Shown piece by piece: positions 20,663 through 30,141 of a stretch of DNA of 64,000 nucleotides. A program made the translations under genes and the position numbers. Under the pieces are notes generated by a model that saw only the letters and a program-made list of their open reading frames with translations, was not told where the DNA came from and did not search any database. Source of the DNA: Paracoccus gahaiensis (GTDB lineage Bacteria; Pseudomonadota; Alphaproteobacteria; Rhodobacterales; Rhodobacteraceae). The DNA is taken from NCBI RefSeq assembly GCF_005048225.1, contig NZ_SUNI01000014.1, positions 54,019 to 118,018 of the forward strand, read 5' to 3'. Position 1 is the first letter of the stretch. Every line of letters starts with the position of its first letter.

Positions 20663-21231
20663 AACGTCTCAGCCCCGAGGGCCGCACCGTTGCCATGCTG
20701 GTGGGTGTGGTCGTGACCATGGGCGCACTGGCCTGGGCGGCGGTGCCCTTCTACAACTGGTTCTGCAAGGTCACCGGCTTCGGCGGCACCACGCAGGTCT
20801 CGCAGAGCCTGTCCGAGGAGGTGCTGGACGAGATCGTGACGGTGCGCTTCGACGCGAACACCGATTCGAACCTCGACTGGACTTTCCGGCCCATGCAGAC
20901 CCGCATGGACCTGAAGATCGGCGAGAGCGGGCTGGCCTTCTACGAGGCGACGAACACCTCGGACCGGCCCCTGACCGGCACGGCCAGCTACAACGTCGCC
21001 CCCGAGGTGACGGGCTATTACTTCATCAAGGTCGAATGTTTCTGCTTCACCGAACAGACCCTGCAGCCCGGCGAAAGCATGGAAATGCCCGTCAGCTTCT
21101 TTGTCGATCCCGACCTGGTCAAGGACCACGATGCCAGCCATATCCGCGACATCACGCTGTCCTACACCTTTCACCTGACCGAGCCGCGTCGTGCGGCGCT
21201 TGACACCGGCCCGGCCGACACCATCAACTGA
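20659..21231 (+). CDS. ctaG: CtaG/Cox11, copper chaperone for the CuB site
   Basis: The 190-residue protein has one N-terminal membrane anchor (about 10-30, [24 protein letters not shown]) and a periplasmic Ig-like domain with the copper motif CFCFTEQ (about residue 118). Cox11 inserts CuB into subunit I. It begins inside the stop of the preceding small gene and precedes ctaE by 32 nt. Confidence 0.97.
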   Translation: MKRLSPEGRTVAMLVGVVVTMGALAWAAVPFYNWFCKVTGFGGTTQVSQSLSEEVLDEIVTVRFDANTDSNLDWTFRPMQTRMDLKIGESGLAFYEATNTSDRPLTGTASYNVAPEVTGYYFIKVECFCFTEQTLQPGESMEMPVSFFVDPDLVKDHDASHIRDITLSYTFHLTEPRRAALDTGPADTIN

Positions 21232-21263
21232 GACGAAACCGAGGGAGCCGACGGGAATCCGCC

Positions 21264-22091
21264 ATGGCGCATGCAAAGAACCACGACTACCACATTCTTC
21301 CGGCCTCGGTCTGGCCGTTCCTCACCGCCGTGGCGGTCTTCGTCATGCTGTTCGGCGCCACCGCCTGGATGACCGGAGAGGTCACCGTGATGGGCGCCCC
21401 GATCACCGGCCCGTGGATGTTCGCCATCGGCCTGATCGCGACCTGCTATGTCGCCTTCGCCTGGTGGGCGGACATGGTGCGCGAGGCCGAATCGGGCGAC
21501 CACACCCCGGTGGTGCGGCTTGGCCTGCAATACGGCTTCATCCTCTTCGTGATGTCCGAGGCGATGCTGTTCGTCACGCTGTTCTGGAACTTCATCAAGC
21601 ACGCGATGTATCCGATGAGCGAGAACAGCCCCATCACCGATGGCGTCTGGCCGCCCGACGGCATCGAGACCTTCGACCCCTGGCATCTGCCCTTCATCAA
21701 CACGCTGATCCTGCTTCTGTCGGGCGTCGCGGTCACCTGGGCGCACCATGCCTGGGTCCACGAGGGGGACCGCAAGGTCGCCATCAACGGTCTGGCCATC
21801 GCGGTGATCCTGGGGATCATCTTCACCGGCATGCAAGCCTATGAATACAGCCACGCGGCCTTTGGCCTGGCGGACACGGCCTATGCCTCGGCCTTCTACA
21901 TCGCGACGGGCTTCCACGGTCTGCACGTGGTCATCGGCACGATCTTCCTGGCGGTCTGCCTGCTGCGCTTCCAGCGCGGCCAGATGACCAAGGACCAGCA
22001 TCTGGGCTTCGAGGCCGCCGCCTGGTACTGGCACTTCGTCGACGTGATCTGGCTGGTGCTCTTCGCCGTGATCTATGTCTGGGGAAGCTGA
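21264..22091 (+). CDS. ctaE: Cytochrome c oxidase subunit III
   Basis: The 275-residue subunit has seven predicted membrane helices; family blocks include [37 protein letters not shown] with the conserved Glu, WAHHAW, and the end [13 protein letters not shown] followed by [14 protein letters not shown]. It stabilises subunit I and the proton uptake path. It is the last gene before a terminator at 22113-22142, so ctaC-ctaB-small ORF-ctaG-ctaE forms one unit. Confidence 0.97.
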   Translation: MAHAKNHDYHILPASVWPFLTAVAVFVMLFGATAWMTGEVTVMGAPITGPWMFAIGLIATCYVAFAWWADMVREAESGDHTPVVRLGLQYGFILFVMSEAMLFVTLFWNFIKHAMYPMSENSPITDGVWPPDGIETFDPWHLPFINTLILLLSGVAVTWAHHAWVHEGDRKVAINGLAIAVILGIIFTGMQAYEYSHAAFGLADTAYASAFYIATGFHGLHVVIGTIFLAVCLLRFQRGQMTKDQHLGFEAAAWYWHFVDVIWLVLFAVIYVWGS

Positions 22092-22112
22092 TCCCGCCTT
22101 TCGCTGATCGGG

Positions 22113-22142
22113 ACGCGCGGGGGACCTCCTCCGCGCGTTTTT
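22113..22142 (+). terminator. Rho-independent terminator of the cta operon
   Basis: Stem ACGCGCGG (22113-22120) with CCGCGCGT (22131-22138), loop of 10 nt that may pair further, followed by TTTT to 22142. It lies 21 nt after ctaE. Confidence 0.8.
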
Positions 22143-22170
22143 CGTTGTCTCTGCTGCCCGGAGCCCGTCC

Positions 22171-22842
22171 ATGCGCCGCTATCTGTTCCCCCTGATCCTC
22201 GGCATCGTCGGCTGCGCCGCACTGATCCAGCTGGGCCTGTGGCAGCTGGAGCGGCGCGACTGGAAGGAGGGGATGCTGGACCAGATCACCGCCGGCATCC
22301 AGGCCGAGCCGGTGCCGCTGCCCGCCGAGATCGACCCGTCGATGAAATATCTGCCGGTCACCGTCACCGGCACCACCACCGGGGCCGAGATCGACGTGCT
22401 GTCCCACACCCGCGAGCAGGGCGCGGGTTATCAGATCGTCTCGCGCTTCATCACCGATGACGGGCGGGCGATCCTGCTGGACCGGGGCTTCGTGCCGCAG
22501 GAGGCGCGGCACAGCGAGCGGCCCCCGGTGCGGCTGCAGGTGACCGGCAACCTGCACTGGCCGCAGGATGCCAGCTCGTCCACCCCCGCGCCGAACCTGG
22601 ACGAGAACATCTGGTTCGCCCGCGATGTCGAGGCCATGGCGCTGGCGCTGGACACGCTGCCGGTGCTGGTCGTCGCCAGCTACGTCACCGGGGACGCGCA
22701 GGGGGCCGAGCCGATCCCGGTCGCCATCGAGGGCATCCCCAACAATCACCTGTCCTATGCCTTCCAGTGGTTCCTGATCGCGGCCACCTGGGCGGTGATG
22801 ACACTGGCGCTGATCTGGCGTATCAGGCAGCGCAGCTACTGA
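22171..22842 (+). CDS. surf1: SURF1-family oxidase assembly protein
   Basis: The 223-residue protein has the SURF1 plan: a membrane helix at each end (about 3-20 and 197-215) around a periplasmic domain. Family blocks: GLWQLERRDWKEGML, VTVTGT, GYQIVSRFIT, ILLDRGFVP, NNHLSYAFQWFLIA. SURF1 helps insert heme a into the aa3 oxidase. It follows the cta operon terminator but keeps its functional link with it, and leads into thrC after 10 nt. Confidence 0.93.
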   Translation: MRRYLFPLILGIVGCAALIQLGLWQLERRDWKEGMLDQITAGIQAEPVPLPAEIDPSMKYLPVTVTGTTTGAEIDVLSHTREQGAGYQIVSRFITDDGRAILLDRGFVPQEARHSERPPVRLQVTGNLHWPQDASSSTPAPNLDENIWFARDVEAMALALDTLPVLVVASYVTGDAQGAEPIPVAIEGIPNNHLSYAFQWFLIAATWAVMTLALIWRIRQRSY

Positions 22843-22852
22843 AGGAATTCCG

Positions 22853-24229
22853 ATGCGTTACGTCTCGACGCGGGGCCAGGCCCCGGTACTGGATTTTGAA
22901 CAGGCCATGCTGTCGGGGCTGGCACGCGACGGGGGCCTGTATCTGCCCGAGACGATCCCGGTGATCGAGGGCCTGGACCGCCTTGATGGCCTTCCCTACG
23001 AGGAGGTCGCCTTCCGCGTCATCCGCCCCTTCACCGGCGACAGCTTCACGGACGCGGAACTGCGCGGCGCCGTTGAGCGGGCCTATGCCCGCATCGCCCA
23101 TGACGCCCGCGCGCCCTTGGTGCAGCTGGCCCCCGGCCATCACCTGCTGGAGCTGTTCCACGGCCCCACGCTGGCCTTCAAGGATTTCGCGATGCAGCTG
23201 ATCGCGCAGCTGTTCCAGATCGCGCTGACGCGGTCCGGCGACCGCGTGACCATCGTGGGCGCGACCTCGGGCGATACCGGCTCGGCGGCGATCGAGGCGT
23301 TCCGGGGCATCGACAACGTGGACGTCTTCATCATGTATCCGCATGGCCGCGTCAGCGAGGTGCAGCGCCGCCAGATGACCACGCCGCCGGCCGCCAATGT
23401 CCATGCGCTTGCCGTGACCGGGCATTTCGACGATTGCCAGGCGCGGCTCAAGGATCTGTTCAACGACCACGCCTTCCGCGACACGGTCGGGCTGGCGGGC
23501 GTGAACAGCATCAACTGGGCCCGCGTCATGGCGCAGATCGTCTATTACTTCACCGCAACCGCCTCGCTTGGGATGCGGCCCACGGATTTCTGCGTGCCGA
23601 CCGGCAATTTCGGCGACATCCTGGCGGGCTCCATCGCGCGCCGCATGGGCCTGCCGATCCGCCGCCTGATCGTGGCCACCAACCAGAACGACATCCTTTA
23701 CCGCGCGCTGACGCAGGGCGAGTACCGCACCGGCGAGGTCGAGCCCTCGATCAGCCCCTCGATGGACATCCAGGTCAGCTCGAATTTCGAACGCGCGCTG
23801 TATCTGGCCTATGGGGGCGATGCGGGCGCGATCCGGCAGCTGATGGACGAGCTGAAGGCAGGCGGCTTCACCATCAGCCAAGGCGCGTTGCAGACGCTGC
23901 GCGAGGAATATGCCTCGGGCCGCGTCAGCGAGGACGAGACGCTGGAGACGATCCGCTCGGTCCGCGCGCGCACCGGAGAGATCCTGTGCCCGCACAGCGC
24001 CGTGGGTGTCGCCGTGGCCGAGCGCCATCTGGAGCCGGGCGTGCCGATGGTGACGCTGGCCACCGCGCATCCGGCCAAGTTCCCCGATGCGGTCGAGCGC
24101 GCCATCGGCCTGCGCCCGGCGCTGCCGCCGCATATGGCGGACCTCTTCGACCTGCCCGAACGCATGACCCGCATTGAAAACGACGCCGAGGCGCTTAAGT
24201 CCTTGATTCTTGACCGGAGGACGATTTGA
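22853..24229 (+). CDS. thrC: Threonine synthase
   Basis: The 458-residue PLP enzyme converts O-phosphohomoserine to threonine. N-terminal MRYVSTRGQAP, PLP lysine in HGPTLAFKDF (Lys110), then GATSGDTGSAAIEAF and SINWARVMAQIVYYF identify the long (class I) threonine synthase of alphaproteobacteria. Its stop overlaps the TTG start of the M16 peptidase gene. Confidence 0.97.
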   Translation: MRYVSTRGQAPVLDFEQAMLSGLARDGGLYLPETIPVIEGLDRLDGLPYEEVAFRVIRPFTGDSFTDAELRGAVERAYARIAHDARAPLVQLAPGHHLLELFHGPTLAFKDFAMQLIAQLFQIALTRSGDRVTIVGATSGDTGSAAIEAFRGIDNVDVFIMYPHGRVSEVQRRQMTTPPAANVHALAVTGHFDDCQARLKDLFNDHAFRDTVGLAGVNSINWARVMAQIVYYFTATASLGMRPTDFCVPTGNFGDILAGSIARRMGLPIRRLIVATNQNDILYRALTQGEYRTGEVEPSISPSMDIQVSSNFERALYLAYGGDAGAIRQLMDELKAGGFTISQGALQTLREEYASGRVSEDETLETIRSVRARTGEILCPHSAVGVAVAERHLEPGVPMVTLATAHPAKFPDAVERAIGLRPALPPHMADLFDLPERMTRIENDAEALKSLILDRRTI

Positions 24230-25500
24230 GCCAAGATCCCACATTCCGCCTGACCACCCTGCCCAACGGGCTGCGCATCGTGACCCGCCAGATGCCGGGG
24301 CTGCATTCGGCGGCCCTGGGCATCTGGGTCAGTGCGGGCGGCCGCAACGAGCGCGCCGACCAGAACGGCATCGCGCATTTCCTGGAACACATGGCCTTCA
24401 AGGGCACTGCCACCCGCAGCGCCCTGCAGATCGCCGAGGCGATCGAGGATGTGGGCGGCTATATCAACGCCTATACCTCGCGCGACGCCACCGCCTATTA
24501 CGTGCGCGTGCTGGAGGATGATGTCGACCTGGCCTTCGACGTGATCAGCGACATCGTGCTGAACCCGGTCTTCGAGGAGCGCGAGATCGAGGTCGAGCGC
24601 GGCGTGATCCTGCAGGAGATCGGGCAGTCGATGGACACGCCCGACGACATCATCTTCGACTGGCTGCAAGAGGCCGCCTATCCCGACCAGCCGATGGGCC
24701 GCACCATCCTGGGCCCCGCCGAACGCATCAGCGCCTTCGGGCGGGCCGATCTGGCGGGCTTCGTGACCGAGAATTACGGCCCCGGCCAGATGGTCGTGGC
24801 GGCGGCGGGCGCGGTCGATCACGACCGCATCCTGCGGCTGGCCGAGAAGGTGCTGGGCCATATCGCGCCCCGCCCCCAGGGCGCCCGCGAGGAAGCCCGC
24901 TGGCAGGGCCTCGAGACGCGCACCGTCAAGCCGCTGGAGCAGGCGCATTTCGCGCTGGCGCTGGAGGGGCCGGGCTATCTGGCGCCCGATTTCTACGCGG
25001 CCCAGATCTTCTCCTCGGCGCTTGGGGGCGGCATGTCGTCCCGGCTGTTCCAGAAGATCCGCGAGGAACGCGGGCTGTGCTACACGATCTTCGCGCAGTC
25101 GGGTTTCCATGACGATACCGGCATGCTGACCATCTATGCGGGCACCGGGGCCGAGGATCTGGCCGATCTGGCCACCCTGACCATCGACGAGATCAAGCGC
25201 GCGACCGAGGACATGTCCGAGGCCGAGATCGCCCGCGCGAAAGCTCAGCTCCGCGCGGGCCTGCTGATGGGCCTGGAAAGCCCCTCGGGACAGGCCGAGC
25301 GCATGGCGCGCAGCCTGGCGATCTGGGGCAGGGTGCCCGACCCCGCCGAGGTGGCCGAGCGCATCGCCGCCGTGACCGCCGCCGATGTGCGCGCCCATGC
25401 CGAGCGGCTGCTGGCCACCGCCCGGCCCGCGCTGGCGCTCTACGGTCCGGTCGAGGGTGCACCCTCGCGCGAGGCCTTGGCCGAAAGACTGGCCGCATGA
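24226..25500 (+). CDS. M16 zinc peptidase, mitochondrial processing peptidase-like
   Basis: The 424-residue protein has an active inverzincin site HFLEH (His51, Glu54, His55) with the distal Glu in EIEVERGVILQEI, and the Gly-rich LGGGMSSRLFQKIREERGLCY block of the second half. It resembles the beta subunit of mitochondrial processing peptidase and rickettsial/alphaproteobacterial homologues; substrates in bacteria are poorly known. Start TTG 24226 overlaps the thrC stop (TTGA) and has CGGAGG at 24215-24220. Residues 1-10 (MSQDPTFRLT) fit homologues. Confidence 0.93.
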   Translation: MSQDPTFRLTTLPNGLRIVTRQMPGLHSAALGIWVSAGGRNERADQNGIAHFLEHMAFKGTATRSALQIAEAIEDVGGYINAYTSRDATAYYVRVLEDDVDLAFDVISDIVLNPVFEEREIEVERGVILQEIGQSMDTPDDIIFDWLQEAAYPDQPMGRTILGPAERISAFGRADLAGFVTENYGPGQMVVAAAGAVDHDRILRLAEKVLGHIAPRPQGAREEARWQGLETRTVKPLEQAHFALALEGPGYLAPDFYAAQIFSSALGGGMSSRLFQKIREERGLCYTIFAQSGFHDDTGMLTIYAGTGAEDLADLATLTIDEIKRATEDMSEAEIARAKAQLRAGLLMGLESPSGQAERMARSLAIWGRVPDPAEVAERIAAVTAADVRAHAERLLATARPALALYGPVEGAPSREALAERLAA

Positions 25501-26081
25501 TCCTGGCGCGGCGCCGTCCGTTCCGGCTGGATGCGGAACGGATCGTGCTGCGCCTGCCCCAGCATTCCGACTTCAATGCCTGGTCCGGGCTGCGCCATGA
25601 CAGCCGCGCCTTCCTGACCCCGTGGGAGCCGGTCTGGTCCCCCGACCACCTGTCGCGGAAAAGCTTCACCAACCGCGTCTATTGGGCGGCGCGCTCGGCC
25701 CGGGCGGGGACGGCCTTCCCGCTGTTCGTGCTGGACCGCAACGAGCGGCTGCTCGGGGCGATCACGCTGGACAATGTCCGGCGTGGTCCTGCACAATCGG
25801 GCACCATCGGCTACTGGATCGGGCAATCCTTCGCCCGGCAGGGCTACATGCGCGAGGCCATCGGGGTTCTGGTGCATCACGCCTTCACGGGCCTGGATCT
25901 CAGCCGGGTCGAGGCCGCCTGCCTGCCCGAGAACGCCGCCTCGCGCGGGGTGCTTGAGAAATCGGGCTTCAAATACGAGGGCGTGGCGCAAAGCTATCTG
26001 CAGATCGGCGGGCGCTGGCGCAACCATGTCCTCTATGCCAACCTGCGCCATGACCGGCGCGGCAAGACCGAGGTGCGCTGA
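25497..26081 (+). CDS. GNAT acetyltransferase, RimJ/RimL-like
   Basis: The 194-residue GNAT protein fits the RimJ group (N-terminal acetylation of ribosomal protein S5 in E. coli): LRLPQHSDFNAW, FLTPWEP, acetyl-CoA loop around GYWIGQSFARQGYMREA, and AACLPENAASRGVLEKSGFKYEG. It overlaps the M16 gene by the ATGA junction. Members of this group act on various targets, so the substrate is uncertain. Confidence 0.85.
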   Translation: MILARRRPFRLDAERIVLRLPQHSDFNAWSGLRHDSRAFLTPWEPVWSPDHLSRKSFTNRVYWAARSARAGTAFPLFVLDRNERLLGAITLDNVRRGPAQSGTIGYWIGQSFARQGYMREAIGVLVHHAFTGLDLSRVEAACLPENAASRGVLEKSGFKYEGVAQSYLQIGGRWRNHVLYANLRHDRRGKTEVR

Positions 26082-26084
26082 GCC

Positions 26085-27482
26085 ATGCTGACCCCCGCCG
26101 ACGCCGCCCTCGCCGCCCGCCTGCCGCAGGGCGTGCTGCGCGATCCCGGCCCCGCCTATACCGAGGAGCCGAGGGGTCGCCTGACGGGCCAGGTAGGGCT
26201 GGTGGCCGCCCCCCGCGACGTGCAGGAATGCGCCGCCATCATCCGCGCCTGCGCGGCGGCGCGCGTGCCGGTCGTCCCGCGCGGCGGCGGGACCGGGCTG
26301 GTCGGCGGCCAGATCATGTCGGAGGGCCCCGCGCCGCTGATCCTGTCGCTGGAACGCATGACCGCGATCCGCGACGTCTTTCCCGACGAGGGCGTGATGA
26401 TCGCCGAGGCGGGCGTCACCCTGCAGGCCGCGCGCATGGCCGCTGCTGGGGTGGACCGGCAGTTCCCGCTGTCGCTGGCCTCGCAGGGCAGCGCGCAGAT
26501 CGGCGGCGTTCTGGCGACCAATGCCGGCGGCGTCAACGTCCTGCGCTATGGCAATGCCCGCGCGCTGTGCCTGGGGATCGAGGCCGTGCTGCCCTCGGGC
26601 GAGGTGATGCACGATCTGAAGCGCCTGCGGAAGGACAATACAGGCTACGACCTTCGCGATTTGCTGATCGGGGCCGAGGGAACGTTGGGCATCATCACCG
26701 CCGCGTCGCTGGTGCTGGCCCCGGTGCCCGCAGAGCAGGGCGTGGCGCTGCTGGTGGTCGACAGCCCCGCCGCCGCGCTGCAGCTTCTGTCCCTGGCGCA
26801 GGCGCGCCTGTCGGGGGGCGTGACGGCGTTCGAGCTGATCTCGGGCATCAGCCTGCGGTTCCTGGACGCGGCCTTCCCCGACATGCGCCAGCCCTTCGCC
26901 GAGCGCCCTGATTGGCTGGTGCTGGTCGAGGTCGGCCTTCCCGCCGGCCTGCCCGCCGATGCCGCGCTGGAGGGGCTGTTCACCCAAGGGTTGGAGGCCG
27001 GGCTGGTCCATGACGGGGTGATCGCGCAATCGGGCCAGCAGGCCGCCGATCTTTGGGCCCTGCGCGAACATATCCCGCTGGCCAACCGCCATGTCGGCGC
27101 GATCGCCAGCCATGACATCAGCCTGCCGCTGTCGCAGGTGGCGGGCTTCATCACGGATGCAGATGCGATGCTAGCCGGGCGTGGCGACATGCGGGTGAAC
27201 TGCTTCGGCCATCTGGGCGACGGCAACCTGCATTACAATCTGTTCCCCGCCGCCGGTCGCCAGCGCGAGGACTACGACGACATCCGCCGCGACCTGTCGC
27301 AGGGCATCCACGAGATGGTCATGGCGCGCGGCGGTTCGTTCTCGGCCGAGCATGGGGTGGGTCGGCTGAAGGTCGCGGATCTGGCCCGGTGGGGCGATCC
27401 GGCCCGCCTGACCGCCATGCGCGCCATCAAGGGGGCGCTGGACCCCCTTGGCATCATGAACCCCGGCGCGGTGCTGGCCTAG
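26085..27482 (+). CDS. FAD-linked oxidase, GlcD/D-2-hydroxyacid dehydrogenase family
   Basis: The 465-residue flavoprotein has a PP-loop FAD domain ([16 protein letters not shown], then [20 protein letters not shown] and [14 protein letters not shown]) and a C-terminal FAD-oxidase C domain with [12 protein letters not shown] and the EHGVGRLK end. Such enzymes oxidise D-lactate, glycolate or D-2-hydroxyglutarate. No glcE/glcF follows, which favours a single-subunit D-2-hydroxyacid dehydrogenase over glycolate oxidase. The stop shares 4 bp with the convergent apt gene. Confidence 0.88.
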   Translation: MLTPADAALAARLPQGVLRDPGPAYTEEPRGRLTGQVGLVAAPRDVQECAAIIRACAAARVPVVPRGGGTGLVGGQIMSEGPAPLILSLERMTAIRDVFPDEGVMIAEAGVTLQAARMAAAGVDRQFPLSLASQGSAQIGGVLATNAGGVNVLRYGNARALCLGIEAVLPSGEVMHDLKRLRKDNTGYDLRDLLIGAEGTLGIITAASLVLAPVPAEQGVALLVVDSPAAALQLLSLAQARLSGGVTAFELISGISLRFLDAAFPDMRQPFAERPDWLVLVEVGLPAGLPADAALEGLFTQGLEAGLVHDGVIAQSGQQAADLWALREHIPLANRHVGAIASHDISLPLSQVAGFITDADAMLAGRGDMRVNCFGHLGDGNLHYNLFPAAGRQREDYDDIRRDLSQGIHEMVMARGGSFSAEHGVGRLKVADLARWGDPARLTAMRAIKGALDPLGIMNPGAVLA

Positions 27483-28012
27483 TCGCCCTCGAATGCGCAG
27501 AGCGCGTGGACGGGCATGTCCAGGCCCTCCAGCACTGCCCGTCCGCCCAGATCGGGCAGGTCGATGACGAAGGCGCAGCCGATCACCTCGGCCCCCAGCC
27601 TGCGGCACAGCTTGATCGAGGCCGCCGCCGTGCCCCCGGTGGCCAGCAGATCGTCCACGATCAGCACCTTTTCCCCCGGGCGCAGGGCGTCGTCATGGAT
27701 CTCCATGATCGCCTCGCCATATTCCAGCGTATAGGCTTCGCTGATGACGGTGCCGGGCAGCTTGCCCTTCTTGCGGATCGGCACGAAGCCGGTGGACAGC
27801 TGATGGGCCACCGCGCCCCCCAGGATGAAGCCCCGCGCCTCCAGCCCCACGACCTTGTCGATCCGCATGCCCGCATAGGCGTGCAAGATCTGGTCGACCG
27901 CCATGCGGAAGCCGCGCGCATCGGCGAACAGCGTCGTCACGTCGCGAAAGATGATCCCCTCATGCGGGAAATCGTGGATGGAGCGGACATAGTCCCTGAC
28001 GCTACGGCTCAT
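27479..28012 (-). CDS. apt: Adenine phosphoribosyltransferase
   Basis: The 177-residue type I phosphoribosyltransferase salvages adenine to AMP. Family marks: [47 protein letters not shown], and the PRPP loop [16 protein letters not shown]. The ATG at 28012 lies inside the end of the flavin reductase gene (4-bp overlap), so the two are translationally coupled. Confidence 0.95.
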   Translation of the reverse strand: MSRSVRDYVRSIHDFPHEGIIFRDVTTLFADARGFRMAVDQILHAYAGMRIDKVVGLEARGFILGGAVAHQLSTGFVPIRKKGKLPGTVISEAYTLEYGEAIMEIHDDALRPGEKVLIVDDLLATGGTAAASIKLCRRLGAEVIGCAFVIDLPDLGGRAVLEGLDMPVHALCAFEGD

Positions 28013-28611
28013 TCCGGGCGGTCCATCTGGAACAGCTCGGTCACGGTGGCGTAATCCTTGTAGCCCAAGCGCGCGATCCAGCCGCCCGCCGCGCGCGGAT
28101 CGAAGCGTCCGTCGATCACGCAATCGTCACGCATGTGGATCCCCGTCACCACGCCGAAGACGGCAAAGTTCGCCTCGCCCGCCAGGGGCACGATCTGCGT
28201 CATCCGGCATTCCAGCGCCGCTGCCGCCCCGGCCACGCGCGGGCAGTCGATGGTCGTGCAACCGGCGGCCTCGATCCCCGCTGCGCCGAACTCGCTGGTC
28301 CCCGCCGGCAGGGGCGCCGACGAGGCGTTGACCGCGTCGCGCAGGTCGCCGGTTGCGATGTTGACGCAGAACACCCCGGTCTCGATGATCTGGGCGACGC
28401 TGTCCTTGGTGCCCTGCCGGTCGCGCTTGGCCCCGGTCGAGGCGAACATCACCTGCGGCGGCACATAGGCGACCGCATTGAAGAAGGAATAGGGCGCCAG
28501 ATTGTCCCCCTGCGCCCCCCGGGTCGAGATCCAGCCGATCGGACGGGGGGCGACGATGGCGTTGAAGGGATTGTGGGGCAGGCCGTGTCCGGCTTCGGGG
28601 CGATAGAACAT
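28009..28611 (-). CDS. Flavin reductase-like FMN-binding protein
   Basis: The 200-residue protein has the flavin reductase-like split-barrel: [37 protein letters not shown] (FMN contact), and a central [16 protein letters not shown]. It is related to the YhcT/DIM6-NTAB group. The partner or substrate is unknown. AAGGAGG on the minus strand precedes ATG 28611 by 8 nt. It is co-oriented and overlapping with apt. Confidence 0.88.
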   Translation of the reverse strand: MFYRPEAGHGLPHNPFNAIVAPRPIGWISTRGAQGDNLAPYSFFNAVAYVPPQVMFASTGAKRDRQGTKDSVAQIIETGVFCVNIATGDLRDAVNASSAPLPAGTSEFGAAGIEAAGCTTIDCPRVAGAAAALECRMTQIVPLAGEANFAVFGVVTGIHMRDDCVIDGRFDPRAAGGWIARLGYKDYATVTELFQMDRPE

Positions 28612-28719
28612 GGGCGGCCTCCTTTGGCGTTGCGGCGCCAACCTGCCACCGCTTTTCGCGCGGCGCAATGTTCCGCCTGTCGCAAACCCGTGCTAAGTCG
28701 CCGCCGACAAGGAGGCGCA

Positions 28720-29283
28720 ATGTACGAGATCTGCCCCGAACTGCCCGAGGATACGCCCGAGGTCGAGGCGCTCTATGATCTGTGCTTCGCGCCGGGGCGG
28801 ACGGCGCTGTCCTCGTACCGTCTGCGCGACGGGGTGCCGCGCGTGGCCCGGCTGTGCCTGGTGCTGCGCGATCCATCACACGTGCTGATGGCGGCGATCC
28901 GCTACTGGCCCGCGCGGGTGGCGGGGCGACGGATCCTGCTGCTGGGTCCGGTCGCCGTCCATCCCACCGCGCAGGGCGAGGGCCTGGGCGGGTTGCTGAT
29001 GCGCGACAGCCTGGCCCGGGCGCGGACGATGGGGTTCGCGCGGGTGCTGCTGGTGGGCGACGCGCCCTATTATTCACGCTTCGGCTTCCAGCGGCTGGAC
29101 GGGGTCGAGATGCCGCCCCCCACCAATCCCGATCGCGTCCTGGGGCTGGAACTTCGCCCCGGCGCTTGGGTTGACGTGACTGGACCGGTCCAGCGCGAAC
29201 CGGAACCGCCCCGCCCTGTTCCGACCGCGCCGGACCGAACGGCCTGTATTCAGGTCGACCCTCCGAAAGACCCCGCCTCATGA
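28720..29283 (+). CDS. GNAT N-acetyltransferase
   Basis: The 187-residue protein fits the COG3153-like GNAT group: PEDTPEVEALYDLCFAPGR, LLGPVAVHPTAQGEGLGGLLMR (acetyl-CoA loop) and VGDAPYYSRFGFQ. Preceding GGAGG at 28711-28715 fixes ATG 28720. The last 30 residues are Pro-rich and variable. It overlaps the following EcsC-family gene (ATGA). Substrate unknown. Confidence 0.87.
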   Translation: MYEICPELPEDTPEVEALYDLCFAPGRTALSSYRLRDGVPRVARLCLVLRDPSHVLMAAIRYWPARVAGRRILLLGPVAVHPTAQGEGLGGLLMRDSLARARTMGFARVLLVGDAPYYSRFGFQRLDGVEMPPPTNPDRVLGLELRPGAWVDVTGPVQREPEPPRPVPTAPDRTACIQVDPPKDPAS

Positions 29284-30065
29284 CCGACAGCCGCCATCTG
29301 ATCCTGCCGCCGATCACCGATCCGCTGCTGCATGCGCAGATCGACCGGCTCGCTCGCCGCCATCTGGAGGCCGCCGGAACCGGCATGCAACTGATGGCCC
29401 GCATCGGCGCAAGCGCCGAGGGGCTGATCGAGCGCCTGCCCGCCTTCGTCCGCAACCGGCTGGACGGTGTCACCCGCGCGGCCCTGACGCGCGCCTTCGG
29501 AGCGGCCAGCCGGTCGCGCCGGGTGGTCCGCGACCGGGGCGACCTGTTCAACCGCCTAGCTTCGACGGTCAGCGGTGCGGCGGGGGGCGTGGGCGGCTTC
29601 GCGGGCGCCCTGGTCGAGCTGCCCTTCACCGTGACGCTGCTGCTGCGCGCCATGCTGGACATCGCGGTCGAACACGGGCTCGACCCGGACAGCGACGAGG
29701 TCCAGCAGGAATGCCTGCGCATCTTCGCCGCCGCAGGGCCGATGGCCGACGATGACGCGACCGATCTGGGGCTTCTGGCCGCGCGCATGTCGGTCACCGG
29801 CCAGACCGTGCAGGGGCTGATCAGCAAGGTCGCGCCCCGGCTGTCGATCTCGCTCGGCCAGAAGATGGCCGCCCAGGCCGCCCCGGTCCTGGGCGCTGTG
29901 GTCGGCGCCTCGATCAACTACACCTTCGCCCGCTACTATCAGGAGGTCGCCCGCGTCCATTTCGGGATCATGCGGCTTTCGCAGGAAACCGGCCTGCCGC
30001 GCGAGGCCCTGACCGAGGCCCTGCGCCTGTCGATCCAGCGCCAGTCCCCGCCCGCCCGGACCTGA
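29280..30065 (+). CDS. EcsC-family protein
   Basis: The 261-residue product matches the EcsC family in its central hydrophobic helix pair (SGAAGGVGGFAGALVELPFTVTLLLRAMLDIA) and the C-terminal LGAVVGASINYTFARYYQEVARVHFG. EcsC in Bacillus sits in an ABC transporter operon, but proteobacterial members are stand-alone and of unknown role, probably membrane-associated. It is translationally coupled to the acetyltransferase and followed after 14 nt by a dispersed hairpin element. Confidence 0.82.
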   Translation: MTDSRHLILPPITDPLLHAQIDRLARRHLEAAGTGMQLMARIGASAEGLIERLPAFVRNRLDGVTRAALTRAFGAASRSRRVVRDRGDLFNRLASTVSGAAGGVGGFAGALVELPFTVTLLLRAMLDIAVEHGLDPDSDEVQQECLRIFAAAGPMADDDATDLGLLAARMSVTGQTVQGLISKVAPRLSISLGQKMAAQAAPVLGAVVGASINYTFARYYQEVARVHFGIMRLSQETGLPREALTEALRLSIQRQSPPART

Positions 30066-30079
30066 GCCCGGCTCGCCCC

Positions 30080-30130
30080 TTCATCTTGGCGGAAATATCC
30101 TCGGGGGTCCGGGGGCAGACAGCCCCCGGC
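30080..30130 (+). repeat. Dispersed intergenic element, copy 2 (51 nt, AGACA loop)
   Basis: Block TTCATCTTGGCGGAAATATC then CTCGGGGGT and hairpin CCGGGGGC/GCCCCCGG (30109-30116 with 30122-30129, loop AGACA). It differs from the copy at 60581 by one base in 51. It follows the EcsC gene in the same orientation. Confidence 0.85.
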
Positions 30131-30141
30131 CTTGGCCGGAC

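Noticed and set aside
22823..24244. Large minus-strand frames opposite thrC and the M16 gene
   Set aside because: Antisense shadows with His/Gly/Arg-rich composition.
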